Shown: positions 1 through 11,240, numbered from the stretch's first letter. The stretch is 64,000 nucleotides of DNA from Ehrlichia ruminantium str. Welgevonden (GCF_000026005.1 NC_005295.2:1232655-1296654); one strand, 5' to 3'. Notes: generated by a model from the letters alone, not told the origin. Program-made: numbers and translations.

Positions 1-381
1 AGAAATTCTACAATCTTCCGAAATTTTACCTAACAACTTTACTAGATTCTTTCTCATATCTTGTGTCATATCCGGAACAGTCAACCTTATAACGGCACCT
101 TCACAAGAGAACCCAAATCCTAAATTTGAATTTATAATTGCTGTTTTTATAGCACCTACATTATTGATTTCCCATACCTTAACTAATAAAGTTTTATTAT
201 CGGATACAGATATACTAGAGATCGTATTAAGTTTAACACGTCCACCATAAGTTTCAACAACAATCCCATCTAAAACTGAAGCTCTAGCTCTCCCAGTTCT
301 AATACCATCAACATCACTTAAATATACCGATAATGTCTTCTCCATTCTATTCTTAGCATCTTGCTTTATTGTATTAATCAT
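1..381 (-). CDS. frr: Ribosome recycling factor, C-terminus cut by window edge
   Basis: Translating the minus strand from the ATG at 379-381 gives 127 residues that stay open to base 1. The order of conserved blocks is that of RRF: an N-terminal helix ([12 protein letters not shown]), then the diagnostic [17 protein letters not shown] (residues about 22-38), the VETYGG strand, and [20 protein letters not shown] near the end of the visible part. RRF works with EF-G to split the post-termination ribosome so that subunits can be reused. Family members are about 185 aa, so roughly 58 residues lie beyond the window. It follows pyrH by 29 bp on the same strand, the pyrH-frr order common in bacteria, so the two are probably co-transcribed. 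Confidence 0.95.
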   Translation of the reverse strand, partial: MINTIKQDAKNRMEKTLSVYLSDVDGIRTGRARASVLDGIVVETYGGRVKLNTISSISVSDNKTLLVKVWEINNVGAIKTAIINSNLGFGFSCEGAVIRLTVPDMTQDMRKNLVKLLGKISEDCRIS

Positions 382-410
382 CTTATTATACCAACTATTT
401 CTATTAAATC

Positions 411-1145
411 TTAATTATATATTGTTGTATACAAACCACCACCACAGATTATATCAGCAAGTGCACCACGTTTACCTAGATTAAACACAATAATAGGAAT
501 TGAATGATCTCGAGCCAAGGATACAGCTGCAACATCCATAATTTTAAGATCAAGAGATAATAACTCACGATAAGAAATCTTATCATACCTAACTGCATCA
601 GCAACTTTTTTAGGATCTGCTGAGTAGACACCATCAACTTGCGTCCCTTTAAATATCACATTACATCCCATTTCTATGCCACGTAAAGCAGCAGCAGTAT
701 CTGTAGTAAAAAAAGGATTACCTACCCCAGCTGCACAAATAACTATTCTTCCCTTCTCTAAATGACGGATAGCACGCCTCCTAATATATGTCTCACATAC
801 TGCAGTAATAGAAACTGCAGACAAGACTCTAGATTGTACATTTATTTTTTCTAAAGAGTTTTGTAAAGACAGTGCATTCATCATAGTAGCTAACATGCCT
901 ATATAATCATTACTAGCCCTCTCAAAACCAAAAGGTGCAGAAGCAGAAGCACCACGAAATATATTACCACCACCTACAACTAAACATAACTGTACACCAA
1001 GATCATGTACTTCCTTAAGGTCATGTGATAGATTATCAATAGTTTCAATATCCCACCCAAAGCCTTTATCTCCCATTAATGCTTCACCAGATACTTTTAG
1101 TAAAACTCTCGAGTATTTAAGCTCATTAGCAGAGTTTTCACTCAT
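411..1145 (-). CDS. pyrH: Uridylate kinase (UMP kinase)
   Basis: The 244-residue protein belongs to the amino-acid-kinase fold and phosphorylates UMP to UDP with ATP in pyrimidine nucleotide synthesis in the cytosol. Visible landmarks are KVSGEAL at residues 17-23 (phosphate-binding lysine loop), [10 protein letters not shown] at 56-65, the UMP-site stretch [16 protein letters not shown] at 80-95, [14 protein letters not shown] at 142-155 and [15 protein letters not shown] at 166-180. Length matches the family (about 240 aa). The ATG at 1145 precedes a normal N-terminus, and the start of the kinase core at residue 13 leaves no room for a later start. frr follows 29 bp downstream on the same strand. 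Confidence 0.96.
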
Positions 1146-1420
1146 TTACTTTCCTTTTATCATCTAACAATTATAGACACAGTTAATTATATAATTAGCA
1201 ATAAAAAGATGCAATATACAATTTATCATAACCAAAACCCATTATTTAGTACTATGCTATAGTAGATAATACAAAAAACTTAAACACAATTACTGTGCCG
1301 TTGGTCTATGATAAACATAACCCCATAGATTACACCTACAATATAGCTATAATTAAATCCTAATACAAATATAAACAAAAATACAATTCGTAATAGGAAA
1401 AATCTAATATTAATTCATAC

Positions 1421-2405
1421 CTTATTTGACAGCACACATATATATACAACTATTGTGCTTGTACATATATAATAATCATAATCTTGCAGATTACACATAT
1501 CGTAACAAATATCAGTAAGGATATAATTTTAATAAGTGAAGTCTAATATTAACTTATATCCTATTTGACTGCATATATATACAACTATTGTGCCTGTACA
1601 TATATAATAATCATAATCTTGCAGACTACACATATCGTAACAAACATCAGTAAGGATATAATTTTAATAAGTGAAGATCTAATATTAACTTATATCCTAT
1701 TTGACTGCATATATATATACAACTATTGTGCCTGTACATATATAATAATCATAATCTTGCAGACTACACATATCGTAACAAACATCAGTAAGGATATAAT
1801 TTTAATAAGTGAAGTCTAATATTAACTTATATCCTATTTGACTGCATATATATATACAACTATTGTGCCTGTACATATATAATAATCATAATCTTGCAGA
1901 CTACACATATCGTAACAAACATCAGTAAGGATATAATTTTAATAAGTGAAGTCTAATATTAACTTATATCCTATTTGACTGCATATATATATACAACTAT
2001 TGTGCTTGTACATATATATAACCATAATCTTGCAGACTACACATATCGTAACAAACATCAGTAAGGATATAATTTTAATAGTGAAGTCTAATATTAACTT
2101 ATATCCTATTTGACTGCATATATATATAACTATTGTGCCTGTACATATATAATAATCATAATCTTGCAGATTACACATATCGTAACAAATATCAGTAAGG
2201 ATATAATTTTAATAAGTGAAGTCTAATATTAACTTATATCCTATTTGACTGCATATATATATACAACTATTGTACCTGTACATATATAATAATCATAATC
2301 TTGCAGATTACACATATCGTAACAAATATCAGTAAGGATATAATTTTAATAAGTGAAGTCTAATATTAACTTATATCCTATTTGACTGCATATATATACA
2401 ACTAC
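1421..2405. repeat. Tandem repeat, about 137-bp unit, about 7 copies
   Basis: The phrase 'ctatttgactgcatatata' (first copy slightly diverged) recurs at about 1421, 1561, 1697, 1834, 1971, 2106, 2241 and 2378, a period of 134-140 bp. Copies differ by single substitutions and by 1-4 bp changes in a TA dinucleotide run. Each unit carries an inverted repeat AGGATATAA / TTATATCCT (first example 1518-1526 with 1554-1562), so the array is a string of potential stem-loops. It lies between pyrH and the AsmA-like gene and encodes nothing convincing: apparent reading frames inside it are just the repeat read through. Such arrays are typical of E. ruminantium, where copy number varies between strains. 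Confidence 0.93.
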
Positions 2406-3195
2406 TGTAAATTCTACTTTATAAGCAATATATAGTAACTTTATAATAAATATATCATTAATCATTAATTGCACTATACTTTACCTAATAAATATTAGGT
2501 CACTTTTGTATTGAATGTATAAAATTTTATTTAACTTCCCTTTCTTAGTAATGGATTATACTACAATTAGACAAATACTGCACTTCTATAAGTAATATAT
2601 ACCTTGTAATTATGTGTATAATCTAACAACTATATCTTACATAAACACACTATAGCAGATTAAACTAACCTTATATTATAAATTAATAAACTCATTATTT
2701 TAGCAACATATATATAATCTTAACTATCTTAAAATGGAACTTAATTAGTGATTTGTGATAATATATATTGAAACATATTCTTTATTATGTTTCCATTGAT
2801 ATCCTAATTAACAATACAATAAACAAATTCATATATGCTATATTTTTAGTTTATTGTTTATACTTAACAATAATGTAAGCATAAATTAGTTATACATGTC
2901 ATATAAATATAAAAAAACCTATACTTTTTTATTAATCACAAATTTTTATAAAAATTCACTGTACATAGTTAGGAATGGCATTTATAGCAATATGAAAATA
3001 CACAAGCAACAAAACCTTAAATATAACATAGTAATTTATAATTAATAATATAAGCTCATATAAGTATCTCAAATGATATGCCGAAATTAGGAATAAGCTT
3101 TTTTTATTATGATAACATTATTGAATATGTAATTGATATATATTCAAATAAACCTGATTATTTCTAATAAACATAGTAAACCATATCTACTATAA
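2406..3195. other. Intergenic, no gene seen
   Basis: About 800 bp of AT-rich sequence after the 137-bp array. No open frame of credible length or composition and no RNA gene was seen. Several short dyads occur, but none has a clear terminator shape. Confidence 0.6.
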
Positions 3196-3567
3196 AGCAT
3201 ATACTTATTTATCAATAATAAATAATACAAAAGATAATCCTAACTTTCTCTATTACCATAAGTGCCACTGTACAATTTTTTCACACTTATGTTAGATAAA
3301 AAAATATTATAAATTCACCACTTATACATCAGAGTACAATATACCGAAAGCAAATATATTCATTTACCAACAGAAAATAATACAAAATGATAATCTTACT
3401 ATAAGTAAACTTTCTCTATTACCACAAGTGCCCAATACAACCTTTTCACACCTATGTTAGATAAAAAAATATTATAAATTCACTACTTATACATCAGAGT
3501 TACAATATACCGAAAGCAAATATATTTATTTACCAACAGAAAATAATACAAAATGATAATCTTATCA
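3196..3567. repeat. Direct repeat, about 166-bp unit, about 2.3 copies
   Basis: Two near-identical copies begin with 'tttctctattacca' at 3245 and 3411 and run through 'atgttagataaaaaaatat', 'acatcagag' and 'ccaacagaaaataataca'. The end of a third, more diverged copy precedes them at about 3196-3244. It is a short version of the tandem arrays seen elsewhere in the window. No coding content. The remaining 3568-3763 up to the AsmA-like stop codon holds nothing recognisable. Confidence 0.8.
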
Positions 3568-3763
3568 GCTGTACAATCGAATTTTCCATCATCACAAATA
3601 TTACTATGTAGAATTTATAACTTACACACCAAAAATACTACAGCTTACTTGCTATAATAATAAAGCAAAATGTATAATATAAAACCATAACCTTTAAATC
3701 ATAACACAGCATACACCATGTTTATTAAGTATGATAATATTTAATAACACATGATTCTTTAGC

Positions 3764-6763
3764 TTATATGTTTTTATGCTCTACTAGATTTTGCTTATCC
3801 TTTTCTTTCTTTACTAATTTAGTATCAAATATTTTTAATACTCTTTTTAATAAATTAGGAGTAAGAATAGACATAAAATTAACTGATAAATCGTGGTTTT
3901 TATCTGTACCTTTTACTTTATAATCAATAGCAATAACTCCTCTACTTTGTCCACCTGTTAATAACTTGCCAATAATAGGAGTTTGCCATATTATTTTATT
4001 AATTACATAAGCAGGTACTATCTGCCCTTTTATATCAAAAATTTTTGTATTTAAATTTACTTCACCACCTAAACTAATACCAAGTTCCGAACCTTCCATC
4101 CACGATTCTGTTATACTCATCACATCATTTTGATAAGTAAACGGAACATTTAATCTATTAAAATAGATACCTTTACCATTTAAGGTATTAACAACTCCCT
4201 TCAAAGATGACAACGTTAATATCTGTGCTAAAATAGAAGCATTAACAATATGAAAATCTGTTAGTGAAAACATACCATAAGTAGTATCATCCCTTTTGAT
4301 TGGATACATATAAAAGGACAATGTTCCTTTATTTATAGTTTTGAGAATATCCATTGCGCGTAAAAGTTCCCCAGCATTATTTGTACTGATCTGCAAACCA
4401 ATTGGACTATACTCTAAATAAAAGGTGCTATCATCCAAAAAATTACCAGTTAACTTAATTGCTTTATATTTATCCTGATAAGAATCTAATGCAAAATCTA
4501 CGTTATAAGCTACTACTTTGTTTTTCATTATGACATTATCTACATTAATATCTATTGTAGTTTCTTTAACCTGAGACTCACTTTTCATAATCTCACTAAA
4601 ATTAGCAGAACTTAAATTTAACGATGCACCAAGTATTTTCATTTTAAATAAGTCTTTATCTAACTTTAACTCAGCCTTAACATCTGTATCCCATAGTTTT
4701 ACTTTATCCAAAAATAACTCTATCGTATTACCTACTTTACCATTCAATTCTATATCTATCTCATCTCCAAGTATCTTTGCACTATTTATTTTTATTTCAT
4801 CTTTATCCTTGAATATGGCAGAAAACTTAAGAGTAACTGGTAAACTATCTCGTGTCATATCATGAATCTTCAAATGCAATTGAGAAAGATCTACATCTCC
4901 ACCAATTGTTGTACCAACATTATCACTATCCCATTGAAGGTTTGCGTTTACCATTCCAAAACAATTTGCATAATTTATCAGTCCTAGCTCTTTCATATTT
5001 TGTGCTGAAATATATCCAGCAAATTCATAATGAGTTTTATAACTATCAACTAAATTTCGCATCATTTTTAAAGACATAGGATGTTCGTTCAGACTCCCAT
5101 AACTATTCATACTAACATCATTATTATGCAATGTAATATCTACTTCTGCATTATCAACATTAAAAGTATCTAAAATACCACCAGCTCTAAAAGATTTAAC
5201 ATGCGCATGTATATCGGATACATAATCAACTGGGTTATCATTCAATAAATTAAAAATTTTAAAATTAAATTCAGTATGAGAATCTCCAAACATTTTATCA
5301 CTATTCAGTGAAATAAATTCTTCTTTATCTATCGCACCATATAACTGTTTTACATCCCCAATAGAAGTCCCAGTAATCTTCATTACTGCATTTGCATCAC
5401 TTAAATTTTCAATTTTCAAATTAGCATCTCCAATAACCATACCTCTAAAATCTGAATTATCAGAAGTAACTATGAAATTATTATCATGTAATAACAGCTT
5501 TCCACTTACTATTTTAACTGGATCAAAATTATCATGAAACTTTATTGCTACATTTTTAACATCAGCATCTACCTTATAATTTGATACATCATTATAAATT
5601 AGACTATTACCCATCTGCCCTTTTATTTGGAACTTTAAATTATCAATTTTCCCTAACTTAACATTACTACAATACCATTTATTTAAATCAGGATATAGAT
5701 CAACAGACCAATACTGACAGAGTTTCTCTGGTGATATTGAATCAACATCAAAGTTCAGATTCACATACCCATTATCAATCACCCCCATACCAGACACTGT
5801 ACTTTGATCTAAAAATAAAGAAAAATTTTTTAAAGAAAAAACATTATTTTGATATACCAACTTGGTTTTTAAATCATGAATACGACATCTCTGCATAGAA
5901 ATACAAGGAATATCACCCACAAGACGCTGTATATCAATATTGCCATAGGTAATTTCTTCATGTTCACTAATCCTTAGCATAGCAGCACCACTAAGTTTTA
6001 AACTATCATATAGCAAAAACTTAGAATTCAAATTTCCAAGATATCCTAACACCTCAGTACTAAAATTACCATATGTTACCTCAAAAGACATTACTCCTTT
6101 ATAATATTCATATGCTGTCATATTCAAAAATGAATTTCCATTATCAATATTAACATCAACAATATTTTTATCATATTCTTTATTCATCTTTACACTTAAC
6201 TGTTTTATCTCTAAATCCTTTTTACTCTCTTTTGAAAGAACAGCACTGTTAATAAGTATTGGAATATTTAAATTAATTATTCCAAACAAAGTATCTTTCA
6301 AAATCTTAATTGGATCATTTATGAAATGTAGATCTATTTTCTCTTTAAGATCATAAAATTTAACATGAATTTTTGGAATATTAATATAAGAGAAGTCATA
6401 ATTTCCCCACAGGAACAATATTCCAACCCTAGAATACAATAAAAATTGTGGTATAGTAATGTCTACACCAAATTTAGCATTTTTTACTACTAAATCCTGC
6501 GACGATAAGATAAAATTTTCACTTTTGTTTTGCCAAGTTAATGTTGTACTACCTACGCTAATTTCTGAGCCAGGAAACACCTTAGCAAGTCTATGTTTAA
6601 CATAAAAATTTAAGAATTTTGCATTAACCTCTATAACATTTTTATCATGGAGATAAAAATATGACGTACCACACAATACTGACAGTATTAATATAAAAAA
6701 TATTCTTGAATATATTTTTTTTTTTAGCATAACTAACACTAGACCAACATACAGCAGCATCAT
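3764..6763 (-). CDS. AsmA/YhdP-like envelope protein
   Basis: A 999-residue protein with one N-terminal membrane anchor (about residues 18-38, after a lysine-rich stretch) and then a very long, beta-rich, periplasmic-looking body without further membrane spans. This architecture, with repeated strand-rich blocks and a C-terminal part (about 800-960) that includes GVVNTLNGKGIYFNRLNVPF and a glycine-rich GKLLTGGQSRGVIAIDYKVKG, is that of the AsmA-like/DUF3971 (YhdP) proteins. These form hydrophobic grooves thought to move phospholipids between the inner and outer membranes. Two adjacent ATG codons occur at 6758-6763; an internal ATG at 6730 (residue 12, MLKKKIYS) would give a more compact signal anchor and is a plausible real start. 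An A11 run lies directly after that ATG. rnhA lies 67 bp upstream on the same strand. The family call is by architecture and local pattern, not by search. Confidence 0.75.
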   Translation of the reverse strand: MMLLYVGLVLVMLKKKIYSRIFFILILSVLCGTSYFYLHDKNVIEVNAKFLNFYVKHRLAKVFPGSEISVGSTTLTWQNKSENFILSSQDLVVKNAKFGVDITIPQFLLYSRVGILFLWGNYDFSYINIPKIHVKFYDLKEKIDLHFINDPIKILKDTLFGIINLNIPILINSAVLSKESKKDLEIKQLSVKMNKEYDKNIVDVNIDNGNSFLNMTAYEYYKGVMSFEVTYGNFSTEVLGYLGNLNSKFLLYDSLKLSGAAMLRISEHEEITYGNIDIQRLVGDIPCISMQRCRIHDLKTKLVYQNNVFSLKNFSLFLDQSTVSGMGVIDNGYVNLNFDVDSISPEKLCQYWSVDLYPDLNKWYCSNVKLGKIDNLKFQIKGQMGNSLIYNDVSNYKVDADVKNVAIKFHDNFDPVKIVSGKLLLHDNNFIVTSDNSDFRGMVIGDANLKIENLSDANAVMKITGTSIGDVKQLYGAIDKEEFISLNSDKMFGDSHTEFNFKIFNLLNDNPVDYVSDIHAHVKSFRAGGILDTFNVDNAEVDITLHNNDVSMNSYGSLNEHPMSLKMMRNLVDSYKTHYEFAGYISAQNMKELGLINYANCFGMVNANLQWDSDNVGTTIGGDVDLSQLHLKIHDMTRDSLPVTLKFSAIFKDKDEIKINSAKILGDEIDIELNGKVGNTIELFLDKVKLWDTDVKAELKLDKDLFKMKILGASLNLSSANFSEIMKSESQVKETTIDINVDNVIMKNKVVAYNVDFALDSYQDKYKAIKLTGNFLDDSTFYLEYSPIGLQISTNNAGELLRAMDILKTINKGTLSFYMYPIKRDDTTYGMFSLTDFHIVNASILAQILTLSSLKGVVNTLNGKGIYFNRLNVPFTYQNDVMSITESWMEGSELGISLGGEVNLNTKIFDIKGQIVPAYVINKIIWQTPIIGKLLTGGQSRGVIAIDYKVKGTDKNHDLSVNFMSILTPNLLKRVLKIFDTKLVKKEKDKQNLVEHKNI

Positions 6764-6830
6764 TTATAGGATTGTCTGTACAACAACACCACAACTAATA
6801 TAACATAATATAACACTAAATATAAAAAAC

Positions 6831-7271
6831 CTATTTAACAATTTGACTACGTGCAAGCATATCTGCCTTTTCATTATACAAGTTTCCTGAATGAGCCTTA
6901 ACCCAATACCAAGTAATTTTATGATATTTCACAATTTCATCTAACTCCAACCATAGTTCTAGATTCTTTACTGGCAACCTATCAGCAGTCCTCCAACCAT
7001 TTATTTTCCATTTTTTAATCCATGAAGTAATACCAGATTTAACATACACACTATCAGTATACAAATCAATAACATAAGTAATATCTAAAAACTTCAGCGC
7101 TTGGACAACTGCTGTCAGCTCCATCCTATTATTAGTAGTATTAGGATGGCCACCACAAATCGTTTTTTCACCATTATCAAATAACAAAACAGCACCCCAT
7201 CCTCCAGGGCCAGGATTACCTGAACAAGCCCCATCAGTATAAACTACTACCTTATTTAATTCATCCTTCAT
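6831..7271 (-). CDS. rnhA: Ribonuclease HI
   Basis: The enzyme cuts the RNA strand of RNA-DNA hybrids, for example primers and R-loops. From the ATG at 7271 the product is 146 aa and begins MKDELNKVVVYTDGACSGNPGPGG. The four carboxylates of the active site can be read: D in YTDGACSGNPG, E in NNRMELTAV, D in LYTDSVYV and the last D in NEKADMLAR. The YWVKAHSG loop with its conserved histidine precedes the last. The frame also stays open to a TTG at 7292, which would add seven residues (MSSFICC); no better ribosome binding site supports that start, and the family normally begins just before the first strand. Its 3' end is followed after 67 bp by the AsmA-like gene. Confidence 0.95.
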   Translation of the reverse strand: MKDELNKVVVYTDGACSGNPGPGGWGAVLLFDNGEKTICGGHPNTTNNRMELTAVVQALKFLDITYVIDLYTDSVYVKSGITSWIKKWKINGWRTADRLPVKNLELWLELDEIVKYHKITWYWVKAHSGNLYNEKADMLARSQIVK

Positions 7272-8630
7272 GCAACATATAAAACTACTCAAGCTCTAAG
7301 AGTATCATCTAATATCTACTATATCAATATCGAAATATAGAATTACCAATAAAATCAACATGTTTATCATTTTATAATTATATAAATAGTCCGTATTAAC
7401 AAAATTGTTTAGATTTCAATATACTCAAATATAAAAAACATTAATTATTAAACGTATACATAATACTTCACACAAGTTATATAGTAACAGTACTACAAAT
7501 CCAACCAAGTATCTTAATAAATTATTTAAATCTAACAAATTTAAACATACAAAATAAATACTATTGTTAAATATACATATAGCTCTATACCTACAAAGTA
7601 CATAACTATAACTCTACTCAAGTATTAAAAAACTACAAAAATTATAATCAAACTAATATCACAATAATAACTTAATTTAAGAATAGATTACTGATAAACA
7701 CCCAATAAATAGAACAGCAATCATCAGATATATACTTCACACTTATAATTAGTAATTATAAATACACTATATCAAACAATATTAACCATTAACACTACTA
7801 AACAATTATACAAGATTCATTATAGTAATCTGATATAATATCCATTACTCAATTAAATTTTAACTCACTATAGAATCCCATTATCCAATCTATAAAAACC
7901 GCATATACAGATATATATTATCAATCCAAATAAACTATAAAATACCGCAACAACTAACCTTGTCATAGCAATATGACAATATAGCAAGTACAATATAAAA
8001 TAAATACCTTATTAACAATAGATTTTAATCACACAAAATACCCAACTATAACTAGTATATAAATAAGCGACCCTAAATTATATATATAAAAATTAATATG
8101 GAAAAAATACACTTTTATTTTTTTAGTTAGCACAACATAATCATAATTATAAAACAACTCAATTGTTTCTGATTCTATAATACGATTTAATACAAAAGCT
8201 AAAGTTCTTTACTTTTTTAATATAAAAAAATAAACCTATATAAAGGTGACTAAATATTATATAACAACAAACTATTTACATATCAATACAGTATTACCAA
8301 ACCTATTATATAGATAAAATAACTTCACAAATAATAAATTCATGACATCAATAAATATTATACCATTTATTATCAAAATAAATCTAAGTTTACATTTTTA
8401 CCAAAAATTAATCATACCCTTAAATTATCTATATATTCATTCACTATGATAATACTCATGTTAGCACTAATATTTAAAACTCATAATTATGTTACTCTTC
8501 TTATATAAACCATATATGTATGTGTTTACAATCAACATTAAGTATTAAATTTTACCATTTATCATAATGCATCTTAATAAATATAACCATACTTCAACTT
8601 ATAAGTTACTACTTAATACTAGTTAAAAAC
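7272..8630. other. Long intergenic region, no gene seen
   Basis: About 1.36 kb of A/C-rich, very AT-rich DNA with stop codons dense in all six frames. I saw no tRNA-like or other RNA-gene segment and no clear repeat. The promoter of the next gene begins at 8631. Confidence 0.6.
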
Positions 8631-8659
8631 TTGACCTACCTATAGTATTTAGTTATAAT
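8631..8659 (+). promoter_or_regulatory. Sigma-70-type promoter for the 8730 gene
   Basis: TTGACC at 8631-8636 and TATAAT at 8654-8659 are separated by exactly 17 bp: a 5/6 -35 box and a perfect -10 box. Transcription would start near 8666, leaving a leader of about 64 nt before the ATG at 8730. Confidence 0.6.
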
Positions 8660-8729
8660 ATTAACATTATGTTGTTACCTTATATACTAGATATTACATA
8701 CTCAATTATAACTATCATTCTATAATACA

Positions 8730-9326
8730 ATGTTAGCTACTTCCGTTATAATGATTTATATAGTACTAAGTATATTGTTAATATTAGCACTTTTAATAGC
8801 ATATTGGTACTGTAATAAAAAAAAAAAATCTAAAGGTTCCAAAGATATAAAACACAGTACTAACTCAAAAGAAAATGATCCTACAAGCCCATATAACATA
8901 CCCATAAGTGAGGAAGCAGCATATGAAAAGACAGTGACTAATTTTACAACATATAATAATAACCAACCATATCCACATAATCAGCCAATTATAGAGCCTA
9001 CTATTGATTATTCTACATTAAATAACTACCCTACACACTGTATACATAATAAAAAAGAACCCCATCCAATACAATCTATAAGTCAATACCTATGCAAGCA
9101 AGCCCTACAACTAGCGATAAGTCAAGCACAACATATTATACCATTACCACCTAAATCACGAAGGCAGTATAGTCACTACATATTATTCAATGATGGTTCA
9201 GCACTCCCAATATCCGAACGGTGTAGTGGACCATATCAACCTCTTTCCCCAGCAAACAGTGTAATAATGGAAATAGAAGAAATAGAACCTACAAAAACAG
9301 AACAAAATACCTATAAAAAATCATAA
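8730..9326 (+). CDS. Small one-pass membrane protein, unknown function
   Basis: A 198-residue protein that I do not recognise. Residues 4-27 are a strongly hydrophobic span, followed by a basic stop-transfer stretch (NKKKKSKGSK) and a long polar tail rich in Asn, Pro, Tyr and Ser, which is presumably exposed on one side of a membrane. The tail contains QYSHYILFND (146-155), which resembles NYRHYVLNNM in the next gene, so the two may be diverged paralogues. The codons for the lysine stretch form an A12 run at 8817-8828, where slippage would frameshift the protein just after its membrane span. It has its own promoter-like sequence upstream. It looks lineage-specific; a secreted or surface role is only inference. 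Confidence 0.8.
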   Translation: MLATSVIMIYIVLSILLILALLIAYWYCNKKKKSKGSKDIKHSTNSKENDPTSPYNIPISEEAAYEKTVTNFTTYNNNQPYPHNQPIIEPTIDYSTLNNYPTHCIHNKKEPHPIQSISQYLCKQALQLAISQAQHIIPLPPKSRRQYSHYILFNDGSALPISERCSGPYQPLSPANSVIMEIEEIEPTKTEQNTYKKS

Positions 9327-9609
9327 TTATATATAAGAAAAACATTTAAATCAAAAATCACCACAACACATATTAACAATTAATGATTAACTTACCATAA
9401 TATTACAAACTAAAAAGTTACTCATCTTATTTCTAATGCTCTAGCAACCTTAATATATAAAATAATTAATCTTTATGTATTAATTATTTATCTTGACTAT
9501 TTAATAATACTTTCTATTCTTAATTAAAATATTTAATAATATTTTAATTATTTTACATACTTATTAATCAAGTATGCTATTTTTTTACCATTTTTATAAG
9601 GAAATACTT

Positions 9610-10119
9610 ATGTACGGAAACATTACTAGTGTAATATCATCTAATAACAATACCCTTGCACCATTATTCAACACTAAAACAACCATAGATAACAATACAG
9701 ACTCATTATTACCAATTATTATTAGTATATCAGGAGTCTTACTAGTCATAGGCATAATAATGTCATGGTATACAAGAAAATGTATAAGAGAAAATGCTCT
9801 AACCACAAGATCTAGTATATCTTTAGCAACATATAGATCTACCAGATCAGTAGAAACAATTGAAGAAGATAATAATGACTTTGATAGCATTGAAACATAT
9901 TCTCGTGATCATAACTATCATGCACTTACAATTGAAGATGACGATGATGATTTAGAATTCTTAAATGTAAAGTTGCAATGGATTGAAGAAACAGATCCTA
10001 ATTACCGTCATTATGTACTTAATAATATGGAAGGAGAAGAAATGGATGATAATACTGCATTTCAAATTTCAAGTGTAAGGTTACCATACCAATCAAATAA
10101 TACTCAAAAAAAATTATAA
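9610..10119 (+). CDS. Small acidic one-pass membrane protein, unknown function
   Basis: The product is 169 aa from the ATG at 9610, which follows an AGGA box in 'ataaggaaatactt' with good spacing. The frame extends 36 bp further up to an ATG at 9574, but that start lacks a ribosome site. A polar Asn/Thr-rich N-terminus (1-32) precedes one membrane span (about 33-55), a basic patch (YTRKCIRE) and an acidic tail with a run of Asp at 108-117. Residues 131-140 (NYRHYVLNNM) echo a motif in the preceding gene. A -35-like TTGACT at 9493-9498 with a weak TATTCT at 9515 may be its promoter. No known family was recognised. Confidence 0.8.
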   Translation: MYGNITSVISSNNNTLAPLFNTKTTIDNNTDSLLPIIISISGVLLVIGIIMSWYTRKCIRENALTTRSSISLATYRSTRSVETIEEDNNDFDSIETYSRDHNYHALTIEDDDDDLEFLNVKLQWIEETDPNYRHYVLNNMEGEEMDDNTAFQISSVRLPYQSNNTQKKL

Positions 10120-10188
10120 CCAAATATGTAAACCTTTTATACAACAATTCGTAATATATCACTTTATAGGATATTAAAAAAATAATAG

Positions 10189-10224
10189 TGCTACTGGTAT
10201 AACACTATAGTGACACCAGTAGCA
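10189..10224. terminator. Stem-loop after the 9610 gene, possible terminator
   Basis: TGCTACTGGT pairs perfectly with ACCAGTAGCA (10 bp, loop 16 nt). It lies 69 bp after the stop codon. It lacks a T-run directly after the stem, so it is at best a weak terminator or an mRNA 3'-end stabiliser. Confidence 0.4.
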
Positions 10225-11240
10225 TAACTTTAAGGTTAATTCTTCTGCTTTTATATAGGCAAATTTTAATATCATAATTATTTACATTATAGAATAATTT
10301 TGAAACAGCCTATATTTAAACTATATCCAAATACTATCTAGTTCTACTTATTTTAAAGTGGAAGTTCAATTTTATAGGAAAACATTTTATATACCAGAAT
10401 TAATAATTCACTTTTAGTTTATTTTCCTGACTATTTATGTCACGTCCATCAAAAGTGTATTATGTATTTGTAATATATTTAATAAAACAGTATTAACAAG
10501 CAGTCTTGATAATTTACAATTTATAAATTTGTATTAATTACATGTATATTTACTTGCTTTTACTTATATAATACATTTTTAAATTTAATCAAAAAAACAC
10601 ATAAAACTAATACAAGTACATCTTTTCTTATGAAAAAAATACGCATTTATTAATTAATAAATAAATCTTGATTTTTTACACATACTACTACTAACATACA
10701 TACAATAATTTAAAATATAAGCTATGCTTATTGATTTTAACTTATTTACTATACGAACTATTGAATAACCTATTACATATTATGTAATATATAATCTTCA
10801 TACATTATAAATGATACAGATGCATTATATTTTAAATAGCTTTTATATTACTAACCCACACTAGAATATACTAATACACACATTTCACTAATAGCTTACT
10901 TTAATCAGAATAAACTTATCCCAACATATTTACTATATCCTATGCTACAATATCCTTGAGTAATATTTCATAACTATAGATATTCTAATCCTAAATACAC
11001 AACAAAAAAATAAACTAATTTCTAGACTTATAGCTTTTTTCTTCTAAAAACCACAAGTAAACCATTGATTTTATTAAACAAAAATGTACATGATATATTT
11101 CTTTTCAAAGTTACATTGAAGTTACGTGGCTTTACTTACATACTAGAACTAGTATACAGAATTTACTGGGTTTTATTCTTACACGCTTACTTATATTTAG
11201 CATACAAAATTACCACTGAGTAAGAATTTCTCAATATGAT

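Noticed and set aside
1565-2178. Open frames of 84 and 79 codons on both strands
   Set aside because: They are read-through of the 137-bp tandem repeat: the protein repeats itself with the DNA period and depends on copy number.
1421-2405. Repeat array considered as CRISPR
   Set aside because: Units adjoin directly without unique spacers, they are far longer than CRISPR repeats, and no cas gene is present. The same holds for the 226-, 238- and 99-bp arrays.
9594-9890. 98-codon minus-strand frame opposite the 9610 gene
   Set aside because: The plus-strand frame has a good ribosome site and a membrane-protein layout; the minus frame is its shadow.
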